Source: a virus
IMG/VR virus record: IMGVR_UViG_3300020410_000948
Span: 1 to 64,000 of that record
Strand: one strand, 5' to 3'
Length of the DNA: 64,000 bases
Under the pieces are notes generated by a model, which saw only the letters and a list, made by a program, of their open reading frames with translations, searched no databases and was not told where the DNA came from. This document shows, piece by piece, positions 40,937 to 51,600 of the stretch (positions are counted from its first letter, which is position 1; each line of letters starts with the position of its first letter). A program made the position numbers and the translations under genes.

Positions 40937-43900
40937 CTAATGAAGTCTTATGTCTAAGGGTATAGAATCAATAATTTTTATAGTCTTGTCTATCTCCACT
41001 TTGCTTAGTGTTCCTATATCAACAGGGACTATATTACACTTAACATTTAAGGCACAGCAAGTGTCAATTGTTGTTCCGCTTCGTATAGTGTTTCCGAAAC
41101 ACTCCCCCATACACTCATTACCAAACTCATCAAAAACGGCATTTCCTGATGTGGTTTGACGTTGTAATCCTCTATACCAAACATATCCATCTTTATGAGG
41201 AGATGATTCTTCCCCACACACATAGTAGGTAACAAAACATGTATCTAGTTGATTGTCAGGAGGCTCGTCTGTATCCATGCAGACATCACAACAGGTTCCG
41301 GGCATATCGGGCCCACCAAATTGTTGTAGCCATGGTACCGCTATATCGAACTGCTCTGACCCAGCGCACTTCATCTTACATGCAGCAACCTCGTCAGTAT
41401 CGTTGCCATCCGCATCCTTTTTATAAACACACTCGGCCTCATAGTTAGGCGCACATCTACTACAATGATATAAATTCAAATCAAAGTCATCAATAGTGCT
41501 GAGTGTTGCTAGTGGGTAGGTTTCTGTACAATAGTTACCACCTATAGGTATGTATTGGTCAGGGTCGCTAACAGTGTCTTTTAAATTGCCGGCTTCGTCA
41601 AAAGCATCCTCATCAAGCTTATGACTAAAATACATTTTTGTTCCACAAGCATACACATACTTATCTTCTGGCTCTGGAAATTCCTCCCAACACCTTTTGC
41701 CATTAGCGCCTATTTTACCCAAGTCTTCTCTATTGTCACCGAACCCTACAATTGGGGGCTTCATAGGAGCAGGGAATATCTGTTGTATATTTTCTCGATG
41801 TATCACATAGATATAATTGTCTTTGGCGCATATCTCTTTTACCTCTTCTCCTTCCTCATCCTCTTTTGTGCAGACCATCTCCTCTGGAACGCTATCTTTG
41901 ACTTTGCCATCTTCGTCATAAATACATCTTTTAATAATATTACTATCTGGGTTTAGTTCTCCGAATGCTCCTGTTGGAAACATAAAGACATCATCTACAA
42001 TTATGTCGCAATCAAAGATTCTCTGCCCTGTGTCAAAATAGGGCGGAGCGGGCGTGTAGAAAGATGAGGTAGCGCCAAGAATATCATCACGGCTATTGTA
42101 CTGCCCTACGAAGAACTCTAATGATCCCTCATTACATGTCTCTACCTTGTCCATTGGGAAGCAAGAACCCTCAACTCTCAACTGATACGGCTCGCACGTA
42201 GCGTCATTAAAGATAGCCGCGTCACAATTCTCCCAGTCTCTGGTAAGATATGGCCAACTTCCACAATGACCAAGCGCGCTTATATCATGTATATCATAAC
42301 AGCCCTGTTCCTCCTCAACATTAGTCCAAGGATTTTTGCGCATTACTTTCCCGCAACGGGATCGCCCCGACAGATAGGCAAAATCTGTATTGGCTCCGAA
42401 TCCAGCACCAATCGTGTTTCCATAATGATCATAATATGTTGTATCATCACCGACTAGAAAAGGGTCATTGGCATATAAATATGTGCCAGCTTTATGAGCT
42501 TTATATATGTACTCTACAGCGCCGAGGCCTCCAATTAAGGTAGCTCCGTGAGCTCCGACTCCTCCGGCTGCCAATCCGAAATACCAGTCTTTGACTAGCC
42601 CCTCAATGGTTGTGCTGTCAAAACCGCCTTTGCCTACATCTTCAGGTATTTGATTAAGTGACTGAGTAAAAGCTTTTTGGTAAATTTCTTTTAATACTAC
42701 ATTCAATTCGCCTGTTTGTGTTTGCATAGCATCTACATCGACTGTATAGAAAGTTATGCCTATAAGTTGGTCTATGCCTTTGCCTGAAACAAATCCTGAG
42801 TTAGATGTGTTGCTGTCAGATAAACTTCCATACCAATCACAAACTGTATGTGTACCGCATCTACCTCCAAAAAACTCTTGGGAGCCAGAGGTTTCGGAAT
42901 CACTGGTATCGAAGCTAACCGAAATGTCATTATTTATAAGGTAGTCTAGTTTAGTTAATTCAAAAGTATCACCATCACCACCTTTTATTCTATGGCCGAC
43001 TGTATCAAAATCCGTTGGGTTAGTTCTCGCATCACCACTGTCATTTTGCGCATGTAAGTGAACTCTATCGTCCTGTTCTTGTGAAGAGCTGCCACCTGAA
43101 GGCGTTCCCCTTTCCGTGTCTGTCATGGCTATATTACCATAAATGACAGGCTTACAAACTCCAACAATCTTATCTATAAGCTCTCTGTTTTGTTCGGAAC
43201 AGTTCTCATCAATTGCATCTACGGGAAAATCATGCACATACGCCTCACCCCAATTACCATATTCTCCTGTTGGTTCATCCGTCTCTGGGTCTATAATTTC
43301 ATTCCTAGAAAATGGCAGTAAAACACCTGTCCCGCAAGCTATGCTACCTGTTCCGGTTCCACATGAGCCACCAAACCCATCAGCACTTTCGCCAAAGCTG
43401 TCTGTTACGTCACCGTCATGGCCTGCTATATTGGATCGCTGACCACATCCCGGTATAAACTCTTTCTCTTTGTAATCTTCCAAAAAGGCTTCAATCGCAG
43501 CCCCTGCACTCTCAAACTGATACTGCTTTTGCTGCTCACAAAAATCGCTCGCTCTTTTAACAAAAGGAGAGTCAAAAGAAGTATATGACTTACATACTGT
43601 GTGGCTAGTCATATTGCGTCCTGAAACCAGCGTTGAACATGGGACTAGATTGTAATAATGTTCTTCTGGCAGCTTAGGAAATTCTAGCACCCCACAAGCT
43701 ATGCCATTAGCGTTTTCATTAGGTTCTTCGTCTTCGTCTTCTTCGTTTACAGCAAGCTCCTCTTTGCAAAACTTACAGCAATCCTTAATCTCACCCAATG
43801 AGCCTTCGTCTTCATCTTCGTCGCAATTTTCAGGGTATTTAGGCGGCCCTAAAGAAGTTGTTGATTCTAAAGGATCTATAGTTGTCCAATATTCTTTACC

Positions 43901-45172
43901 TCCATCTCCGGGCTGATTAACCATAGCCTCACCCCAGCCCGCTTCGTGGATAACCGTGTGGTAGATTTCCCCTATTTTAGTAAATCTAGTTTGCCTTTGA
44001 ACACCAAGTTGTTTTTTATATTGGGTGTTATGAAAGTATCTACCTTGACTATTCTGGTCACTACCAGCGCGTCTAGTTGGATGAGATCCTATAACATGCG
44101 GATGTTTTGAATTGCCAGATATTTGAAATTCTTGTGAGCCATCTATAGATTCACACTTACTGCGAACAAACAAGAAAAACCCTTCACCCTTATATCTATT
44201 ATAGCTCTTCTCGTCTTCACTATCTTCATCCTCTTCATCGTCAGGATCGTCCTCGGTAGTATCTCCATTATCGTCTGGATTGTCTGGATCTCCGCCAATG
44301 TCTTCGTCGCCACCATCGCCTTCACCTCCAAGCTCAGCACCGCCATCGCCCAGATCTTCCTCACCATCACCTTCTTCTGTTTCTCCGGGACTATCGTCGT
44401 CAGACGAATCTTTAATCTCTTCAAGATGATCAAAGCCAAATCCGGGACTTTCCTCTACAACCAGCTCTCCACAAACGGGGAAAAAACTAAATATCTCAAC
44501 TGGAGCGTAAACACTTATTGTCTCTATAGTGGTTGCAGTATTTATCATATTCTGATAGATAGTGCCCATGATAGTATCGACATCGACGAGCTTCATCTCG
44601 TTACCTTCGTCAGAAGCTACACAGTCTTGACAGCCGCCCAAAGTAATATCTTGCTCGTTAGACACTCTCTTATTATATGTCCTAAGCCATGTACAATAGC
44701 ACTCTATCTCGTCTTCTGTTGGGGGATTGGTAAATTCTCCAAATAAATGTTGGTAAATAATAGAAAGATTATACTTCGCAAATTCCCTACCTCTCGACCA
44801 AAAGCCAAGCCCAACATCGGTTGAGTACTCACAATCTTGGATGCTTTCAGCTGCAGATAGCGAGTCGCTCAGCCTTCCGCTATCTTCAAATTCTATACGT
44901 ATATCACCAAAAAAAGTGCGCACTTGGTTTTTAACTGTAACAACATCCCCTGTTGTATATCCTCCGCCAATAGTAAACTGAGGCGAAGGTGTTGACTGCA
45001 TTGGCGTTTTTTCACCTATCAAACCAGTATCGAAAGCCCAAAAGTTAAACTTGTCAAAAATGTTTTTTATCTCATCGAAACACTCTGTTGTGCATTGGGG
45101 ACACGGACCAGTAAAGTCTTCTGGTCTAATTCCTGTTTGTCCATATCTAAAATATTTGTCGCCTGTTTTCAT
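40937..45172 (-). CDS. giant cysteine-rich structural protein with acidic tract
   Basis: A 1411-residue protein. The ATG at 45172 is chosen because AGAGGA lies just upstream and the earlier in-frame start is inside the previous gene. It is unusually rich in cysteine, with many CxxC-like pairs (for example CPQCTTEC near the start and CCDVCMD near the end). Residues about 255-321 are almost only D, E, G, S, P, N and T, a flexible acidic linker. It is probably a baseplate, tail-tip or fibre protein given its size and operon. No enzymatic motif is seen. Cysteines may bind metals or be oxidised in the virion. Confidence 0.65.
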   Translation of the reverse strand: MKTGDKYFRYGQTGIRPEDFTGPCPQCTTECFDEIKNIFDKFNFWAFDTGLIGEKTPMQSTPSPQFTIGGGYTTGDVVTVKNQVRTFFGDIRIEFEDSGRLSDSLSAAESIQDCEYSTDVGLGFWSRGREFAKYNLSIIYQHLFGEFTNPPTEDEIECYCTWLRTYNKRVSNEQDITLGGCQDCVASDEGNEMKLVDVDTIMGTIYQNMINTATTIETISVYAPVEIFSFFPVCGELVVEESPGFGFDHLEEIKDSSDDDSPGETEEGDGEEDLGDGGAELGGEGDGGDEDIGGDPDNPDDNGDTTEDDPDDEEDEDSEDEKSYNRYKGEGFFLFVRSKCESIDGSQEFQISGNSKHPHVIGSHPTRRAGSDQNSQGRYFHNTQYKKQLGVQRQTRFTKIGEIYHTVIHEAGWGEAMVNQPGDGGKEYWTTIDPLESTTSLGPPKYPENCDEDEDEGSLGEIKDCCKFCKEELAVNEEDEDEEPNENANGIACGVLEFPKLPEEHYYNLVPCSTLVSGRNMTSHTVCKSYTSFDSPFVKRASDFCEQQKQYQFESAGAAIEAFLEDYKEKEFIPGCGQRSNIAGHDGDVTDSFGESADGFGGSCGTGTGSIACGTGVLLPFSRNEIIDPETDEPTGEYGNWGEAYVHDFPVDAIDENCSEQNRELIDKIVGVCKPVIYGNIAMTDTERGTPSGGSSSQEQDDRVHLHAQNDSGDARTNPTDFDTVGHRIKGGDGDTFELTKLDYLINNDISVSFDTSDSETSGSQEFFGGRCGTHTVCDWYGSLSDSNTSNSGFVSGKGIDQLIGITFYTVDVDAMQTQTGELNVVLKEIYQKAFTQSLNQIPEDVGKGGFDSTTIEGLVKDWYFGLAAGGVGAHGATLIGGLGAVEYIYKAHKAGTYLYANDPFLVGDDTTYYDHYGNTIGAGFGANTDFAYLSGRSRCGKVMRKNPWTNVEEEQGCYDIHDISALGHCGSWPYLTRDWENCDAAIFNDATCEPYQLRVEGSCFPMDKVETCNEGSLEFFVGQYNSRDDILGATSSFYTPAPPYFDTGQRIFDCDIIVDDVFMFPTGAFGELNPDSNIIKRCIYDEDGKVKDSVPEEMVCTKEDEEGEEVKEICAKDNYIYVIHRENIQQIFPAPMKPPIVGFGDNREDLGKIGANGKRCWEEFPEPEDKYVYACGTKMYFSHKLDEDAFDEAGNLKDTVSDPDQYIPIGGNYCTETYPLATLSTIDDFDLNLYHCSRCAPNYEAECVYKKDADGNDTDEVAACKMKCAGSEQFDIAVPWLQQFGGPDMPGTCCDVCMDTDEPPDNQLDTCFVTYYVCGEESSPHKDGYVWYRGLQRQTTSGNAVFDEFGNECMGECFGNTIRSGTTIDTCCALNVKCNIVPVDIGTLSKVEIDKTIKIIDSIPLDIRLH
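44210..44410 (-). repeat. low-complexity acidic coding tract
   Basis: About 67 codons of nearly uninterrupted D, E and G with S, T, P and N, inside the 1411-residue protein. It divides the protein into an N-terminal and a large C-terminal part. It may be a calcium-binding or spacer segment. Confidence 0.7.
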
Positions 45173-45173
45173 T

Positions 45174-48100
45174 TTATTCCTCTTCCTCCACTCCCCAATC
45201 CAAAGCGGGTGATAGCTGCTCAAGCTCAAACTCTAGTGTTAAATAAGTTCCAAATAGATACCCAAAGTTTGGTTTTTGCGAACCCTTAAACTTTACATTG
45301 GAAGTAAATTCGGGTTCACCTTCTCCATCAAATGTCATATTATGAGCTAAATCAATTTCTCTAAGAACATTCATTATGCTAACGGCACCAGTCTGGTATA
45401 CTATATTATCAGCGTAAAACTTCTCAAATGCATCCTCCCCCGGACTATTTACGTCAGGAACAATGCAAGGAGGAATTATAGGATTTCCCAATACATCTGT
45501 TGCCTCCCTTTGTTCCTTTGTGGCAAACTTGTAGTCACAGCACGCACTTGTTGCAGACTTTTTGACGTGTTTAAAAGATATGCGAGGAGTGACAACTGCA
45601 GTGTTGTCAGACAGCAGGCATAACTTTCCAAAGCCATCATTGCTTTCTTTATCAAAAAGACCATGCAGAGGAAAAGGCTCTAACACAAATGAGTGCGGAA
45701 TTTCTTTATAGTCAAGCCCGTCTGTTTTGGCAAACTCATCAAAACACTCTCTACCCCCAGCAAGAATAGTATTTCCGTCCTGCCTAGCTAGTACCTTTGC
45801 GTACTCTAAATCTTCAGGTTCAGGTGGGTCTTCTGGGCAGCGCGTTTCTTCTGGTATCTTATTCCAAGATAGGGAAGAGGTTAGTTTTATTCGAGTTGGA
45901 TTTAAGTGTTCTTTTCCATCATGTGTTATGACAATAGAACCTCTTTGCAGGTCTTCTTTAACATAAGCTATGTCCTCTAAGTGTACATGTTGCCTCCTGC
46001 TCCGATTATAGTATAAGTCTTTTTCTGGATTAATAAGGCTAATAGATCTCACTCTATAATAAAATGGATTTCTAAACATTCCATGCAAATAAGTTGTTTG
46101 TAGCTGGTATGTGCTATCGCCCATAGGATATGAAAATACATCGCTTGCAGATTCAACCTCAGACACATCAATCGGCTCATTTTCACCTCGAATATTTAGC
46201 TTCTGCGGAAGTCCCGAAGGCCCAAACTCGGCAACGCTCTGTATCTCTTTTGTTTCACATCCGCCAATAGGATACCAAACTAGGCCGTGCTCCATCATGT
46301 CCTCTATCTTGTCAGTGGGAACCTTCCTCATGCTGCGACTCTTTACTACTATTATATCTCTAAGTCTATCATCATCAGTGGGCTCATTCATACTAGGGTT
46401 TGAAAAATTGTTTGGAGAAGGCAACCCTGTCTTCAGATCATGACCATTAACAAGCAATGAAAGTAAAGATTGGGGCAAATAAAATGCTTCCTCGCCGTTA
46501 CGCCACAAGGGTAATAATTCATCTTTATTCTTCTCCCTTATTGTTCTTTGTTTAGTCATCTGATTTGGTGGTTCATTTTTGTCAAAAAGAAATCGCTGAC
46601 GAGGGAAGGTAATATTAGTAGCAGTATCTCCAGCACCGCCGATGGGGGTGTCTATTGTTCCTGACTGTGGTTCTTCTGGCTTATTTAAATCGTCCCGATC
46701 AGGGCTCGTAGCATTATCATTCCACAGCCCAAGAGGAGCATAGGAAGTGACCATCCTTTGTGGTATATCTTTTTCAAGGTTTATCTTAACATCTGTGTAA
46801 GTAAATGGTGCGCCTCCAAGCCAAGGCTGTTTAATTATATTATAATTATTAACAAGATCTTTCACATATTGCTCGTATTTTTCTCTTTTTTCTGTCCAGT
46901 CTTCAAGAGCCTCGGCAAAGTCATCATCTCCTCTTCTATCAATCACGGAACCTTCAGGTCCCTGCATGAAGTCTTTTCTTTCGGGTTTGTCTCCCGGATC
47001 TGGTTCTGGCCTTAAAACTCTATCTGGCTTTTGAAGAACTTTTCTATTGGGAATTATTCCGTCTCTTAATCTGCCGGAGCTATCGCTTTTTTCCCCATCA
47101 TTGTAAGTTAGCGTCGAATGTCTTGGATAACGATACCCATAATGTTCAAAATCTTTCGAGGGAATCTGAGCCATTGTAGTGACATAAGGGTTAAATACGC
47201 GGAAGTCCTCACTTATAATTTCAATGCATTTAAAAGCGTGTTCATCGAGATGTCTGGCTATAACTGAATCTCTTCTAGGTATATTAGTTATAGAAATGCC
47301 TCGACGCCTTTGGCCAGATAGGACTTGGATATAATCTTCCGGGGCTGAATTGCTAGGCATCGACTGGCTCATTTGAGGTCTATTAGATGTTGTTTTGGGT
47401 CCACTCTGTCTTGGATAATCACTATAAGTAGGTCCCCAAGATGTACCATCACTGTGTTTCATAAACGGATGAGTTAGACACCAATTAAAAACATCATAAC
47501 CTAAGTTAGACATTGCACTTCCAGCAACAACGCCAAATTCCTCCATAGCATTTTTGGCCGGCTCATTAATCTGCCAGCTGCTGTCAGAATCTTTTCCACC
47601 AACAAATCTCCAGCAGAAGAGCTCGATTTTATTATCTCTCATCTCTCCCTGATAGCCGAAACTTTCACGTTCCTGTGGCTGTGGATTATATAAAAGCACA
47701 TCGTCTATTTCCATCTCCTCTACTTCGCCACCATCAATCCGCTCTAGTTTGAGCTCGTATTGTATTCTGCAAGGGATCATCCTTTTGGAACTACTAAGGA
47801 TTCTCCCAACAGGCTCAAGTTGCGTTATGGTTCTTGTAGCACTTCTAAAGGTAACTCTTTTAATAACCTGTATCCGGGTTTTTACGTCATCTTCATCTTC
47901 GGGATTTATCGCATCAAGGTATGCGTCTTCCCATAACTTTAAAAGAGGTGCAGGAATTTCATTCTTTCTTGAACCAGTTCTACTTAGACATGTTCTTTCG
48001 CCTTGTAGATCTTTAAAACCAAACTGCTCGCCATGAAACCTAAATTCGATTACCTGTGGCTTTGGATTATAAGCATGGCTTACAATTATCCCTCTTTCTT

Positions 48101-48644
48101 CGCCATTATCATCTTCAAGAGTAAGTTTTACTTTCCATCTTATAGGCATATGTTTGCCAGTACGGGCCGGACGGTTACTGGTGTCAATAGTATAATAGGA
48201 AAAATATTCTTCTTCAAATATCTTCCAAGGAGGGTTTAGACCTTGGGGAGCAAAAGTAATCTCTGGATGGAGCCAAGGACCGCCTCGGGATTGGTATTCT
48301 GCAAAGTCTTTTTTGCACTCAGAATACTTAACTTTGCTTCTATGGTTAAACCGAAAACCTCCATGATCAAACTGTTTCTCTATGAGGCTCTCTATATACT
48401 TTCCATAGTTCGGAAGTTTTCTAGGTAGCTCTTCTTGATTGTTGTCATCGTCAGCAGCTTGAGCGGCTTCTGCATCTTTTTCAGGATCTACATTTTCACA
48501 CAGATACCCAGCAGATTCGATCTCTATTCTGTTTTCACCTTGAACCCGTCTACCTACACGGTGCTCATAACAGACATCATATGTATCAATGATACATCCT
48601 TTTTCTGATTCTTCGCAACAGGAACTACATCCGGGCCTTCCCAT
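45174..48644 (-). CDS. large structural protein of unknown fold
   Basis: A 1156-residue protein with an N-terminal cysteine cluster (CSSCCEESEKGC) and a mixed, charged body with many P, N and D. No catalytic or transmembrane motifs are visible. The location within a minus-strand run of giant virion genes suggests a tail or baseplate component. It has a TAGGAG ribosome site. Its stop lies 1 base before the start of the cysteine-rich protein gene. The body contains proline-rich segments (PEPDPGDKPERKD) that look like linkers between globular parts. I recognise no family. Confidence 0.6.
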   Translation of the reverse strand: MGRPGCSSCCEESEKGCIIDTYDVCYEHRVGRRVQGENRIEIESAGYLCENVDPEKDAEAAQAADDDNNQEELPRKLPNYGKYIESLIEKQFDHGGFRFNHRSKVKYSECKKDFAEYQSRGGPWLHPEITFAPQGLNPPWKIFEEEYFSYYTIDTSNRPARTGKHMPIRWKVKLTLEDDNGEERGIIVSHAYNPKPQVIEFRFHGEQFGFKDLQGERTCLSRTGSRKNEIPAPLLKLWEDAYLDAINPEDEDDVKTRIQVIKRVTFRSATRTITQLEPVGRILSSSKRMIPCRIQYELKLERIDGGEVEEMEIDDVLLYNPQPQERESFGYQGEMRDNKIELFCWRFVGGKDSDSSWQINEPAKNAMEEFGVVAGSAMSNLGYDVFNWCLTHPFMKHSDGTSWGPTYSDYPRQSGPKTTSNRPQMSQSMPSNSAPEDYIQVLSGQRRRGISITNIPRRDSVIARHLDEHAFKCIEIISEDFRVFNPYVTTMAQIPSKDFEHYGYRYPRHSTLTYNDGEKSDSSGRLRDGIIPNRKVLQKPDRVLRPEPDPGDKPERKDFMQGPEGSVIDRRGDDDFAEALEDWTEKREKYEQYVKDLVNNYNIIKQPWLGGAPFTYTDVKINLEKDIPQRMVTSYAPLGLWNDNATSPDRDDLNKPEEPQSGTIDTPIGGAGDTATNITFPRQRFLFDKNEPPNQMTKQRTIREKNKDELLPLWRNGEEAFYLPQSLLSLLVNGHDLKTGLPSPNNFSNPSMNEPTDDDRLRDIIVVKSRSMRKVPTDKIEDMMEHGLVWYPIGGCETKEIQSVAEFGPSGLPQKLNIRGENEPIDVSEVESASDVFSYPMGDSTYQLQTTYLHGMFRNPFYYRVRSISLINPEKDLYYNRSRRQHVHLEDIAYVKEDLQRGSIVITHDGKEHLNPTRIKLTSSLSWNKIPEETRCPEDPPEPEDLEYAKVLARQDGNTILAGGRECFDEFAKTDGLDYKEIPHSFVLEPFPLHGLFDKESNDGFGKLCLLSDNTAVVTPRISFKHVKKSATSACCDYKFATKEQREATDVLGNPIIPPCIVPDVNSPGEDAFEKFYADNIVYQTGAVSIMNVLREIDLAHNMTFDGEGEPEFTSNVKFKGSQKPNFGYLFGTYLTLEFELEQLSPALDWGVEEEE

Positions 48645-48656
48645 ATTATTCTCCTA

Positions 48657-51600
48657 TTAAGCATTATCGCAACTTATATAAACGATTCGCCACTCATAAT
48701 TTATCCTAACAGCCATAACATAAATATCATAATCCGCATTTCCGGGGTCTACTGACAGTGAAGGATCTCTATTCGTTAGTGTTATTTCATCAGGAGCTTC
48801 GTGCTTCCATTCTGTATCATATGCAGTTGGCCTACCTTTGTTATCAAATTCAGTGGCTTTGCGGTTTCTTCTGTATACTTGCATTGTGGCTGTCGTAGGT
48901 TCTCCACCCTCAGCGGGCTCTACAGCGGTAGTAAGCTTGCCCTCTAGGAATTGAAGACCTCCTGCCCAAACCTGTCTTTCATCATCCCACATAACATGAA
49001 GTGGGCCGGTCTTCCAAAGAGATCTATTCTTTGCGGCATTCTCAACAAGGGTATTGGGAAATGGGTCAGTATTTTCAGATGGCGCATGATTACCACATAT
49101 ATCGTATCCCCATCCGGACAGAAGCATAGGAGTTCTCATACCATATGTTCTTACTTCTGCATTAGCTGGAGTTGGAATCTTTCCATCATTATTTTGTATG
49201 TGTATATTATTTTTGTCGCCCGCAAACCATTCATAGTCATTCATGACAACAGCACCATAATCAATCACACCGCCTTGTCTTTGTGGATAGAAATATGGAT
49301 CTAGTTCGTGAGATGTAGGAAGAGCGTTACCCTCAAGAAAGCCACCCTTGGAGTCCTCTTCCCCGTCTATGTTTGTGGTCTTTTTGGTTTTTAAGACATA
49401 TGGTAATAACTCATATCCTAATTTTGTGTCGCCTCTTTTCCCTTCATTAGGCGTATTCTTTATGCCGACAGGCGTAAATATTTGCTCAGGAGTACAGCCA
49501 AACATTCTGTCGTATGTCTGATAATATTCGGGAATACTATTGGGATCAGGAGAGTTGGCTCTAAGTTCGGGAAGATAGTTTCCCTCTTCATCATAGTAAT
49601 CTCTGTTCACAAAATCTGGATGTGCAGCACCACCAAAGATCATACTCATATCCCAAGAGGTTCTTCTCTGATGAAACGGATTAGCATTTGCTCCGGCAGC
49701 GTTTAATTTTCCTTCTTCAGGGAAAGCAAATCCAGTGAAGAAGTTACTGCCATTCCTATTTCTTACAACCTCCTGATTGTTCATATCATTAGTTCTGGTT
49801 GAACCTGCCGCACCATGTCCAGAAACACCTAAAGATCCAGCTCCGCCCTCTCTAAATCGCTTGATTCTGGCCTTATTAATATCAGCGATTCTTTCTATAT
49901 TATATTTGGCAATTTTCCCAAAATTTCTTGTCCAAGTAGAAAACGTATAATTAGTCGTCATGCCTCCTGTACCGACAGAAACATCCATCTTGGTTATGTA
50001 TGGACCATTTACATCGAACCTCTCTGCCATATTGTACTGAGGAAAAGCAGCAAGAGATAAGCTACCGCTTTCGGATGCATACATATCTGCAGTAGCGGCA
50101 TTCACGAGACTAAATGCGGCCTTGTCCAAAGTTTCAACATCTCCAAAGACTTCTGGTCTAAGATTTTCGTCTTGTTCTACCTCAGCCTTTCCATATTTTG
50201 TCTTGCCATAAGCGTACCAAGGCCCCCAAGTATACATATTACTTTCTTGAGGTATGCAGACAAAACTAGGGTATACTAATCTTGGAGCCTGTCTAATCCT
50301 TGACAAGCCACTATCGTTTTCATTGTTCTGCCATAGCGCGGCGTTGCTGAGGTTGGTGCCGCCTGCTATTACTTGATCTTGAACCTGATTAGCCAAGTTT
50401 CCAATATAATTCCAAACGTATGTATTTCCGTCCGCCTCATAGACCCGAGGGCATGTGACATGAACATATGCCTCTAAAAATCTTTCGTCACAAGGGTCAT
50501 AATTATTATAAGTCTTACCGCGTACTTGCACCTTTAGTCTTGCTGGTGTCGGCAAATAGTGAATTTGCTTATCTATCTGCACATCCGTGGTTCCAATGGT
50601 CACATCGCCGGGATCAACCCGAAAACAACCCTGCTGGTTTATTAAGGGAAACGTTGAGCCTAACTCTGAAAAGTCTGTTTTTATAAGTGGGTTTTCTTGA
50701 GGTTTCCAGCCAGCGCACGCTTTAAGCTTTCCTTCATCAGTATAGGCAGCGTTAAAGTTCCCCTTCGCTCTAAAAGTATGGTCCCAACCACTTTCAGAAA
50801 TTTCCCAAGCTGATTCAAAGTTGTGCTTGTCGTCATCTTTAAATCTTATATTGTTGTCCCTACCGCCGGGCTCTACAGGAAGTCTTACAAAAAAGGTTTT
50901 ACCGTAATAGTTTTGAGCATAGTGAAGAATTGTATCCCATCTGGATTCATATCCTACTCGTTTGGTAACATCACTTCTGTTCGTAAGGTCGTCAGGATGA
51001 AAGTAACTATCAGTCATCGAAGTGACCATACCACTATAACCAGATAGTGCGGAATTCATGCTACTGAAACCCTTCTTTATTTTATTAAATAGGTCTAGCC
51101 CGGCAAGAGAAAATCTGCTGTGAACACCTATGTTTCGTACTGCATCTAGCCCATAGTTTGTCCTGAGTGAGTTATAAAGAACCCAAGTATCTTCGCCCGC
51201 TAAAGCACACCTTAATTCAAGAATAGTAACATCTTCAAACACAAGACCGGCGTTAGCATCGTAAGCCGTTAATACGTCGCTATCGGAAAAACCTGTTCCA
51301 ACATTCCAATTTCCATTAGGTTTTTTACCAAAAGAAGGAATATAATTCAATGCGCAAGCTTCAAATATCCGGCTAGCCTTTCCGCCTAGAAGAAGCTTCT
51401 GAGTTACCACATTGGAAAGTTCGGCGCCGTGACTAGAACTCATATAAAAATTCTGATCATTAGGCTTGCCTTTATGTTCATTTATAATTTTTTCAATTAC
51501 ACCAGATTCTGTTGGTTTTGATTTATCCAGTATCTTGAAGGATATAGCTGGTCCAATAATAGGTTTGTCTGGATCGTTATCTTCGTAAAGCTGTGGTATC

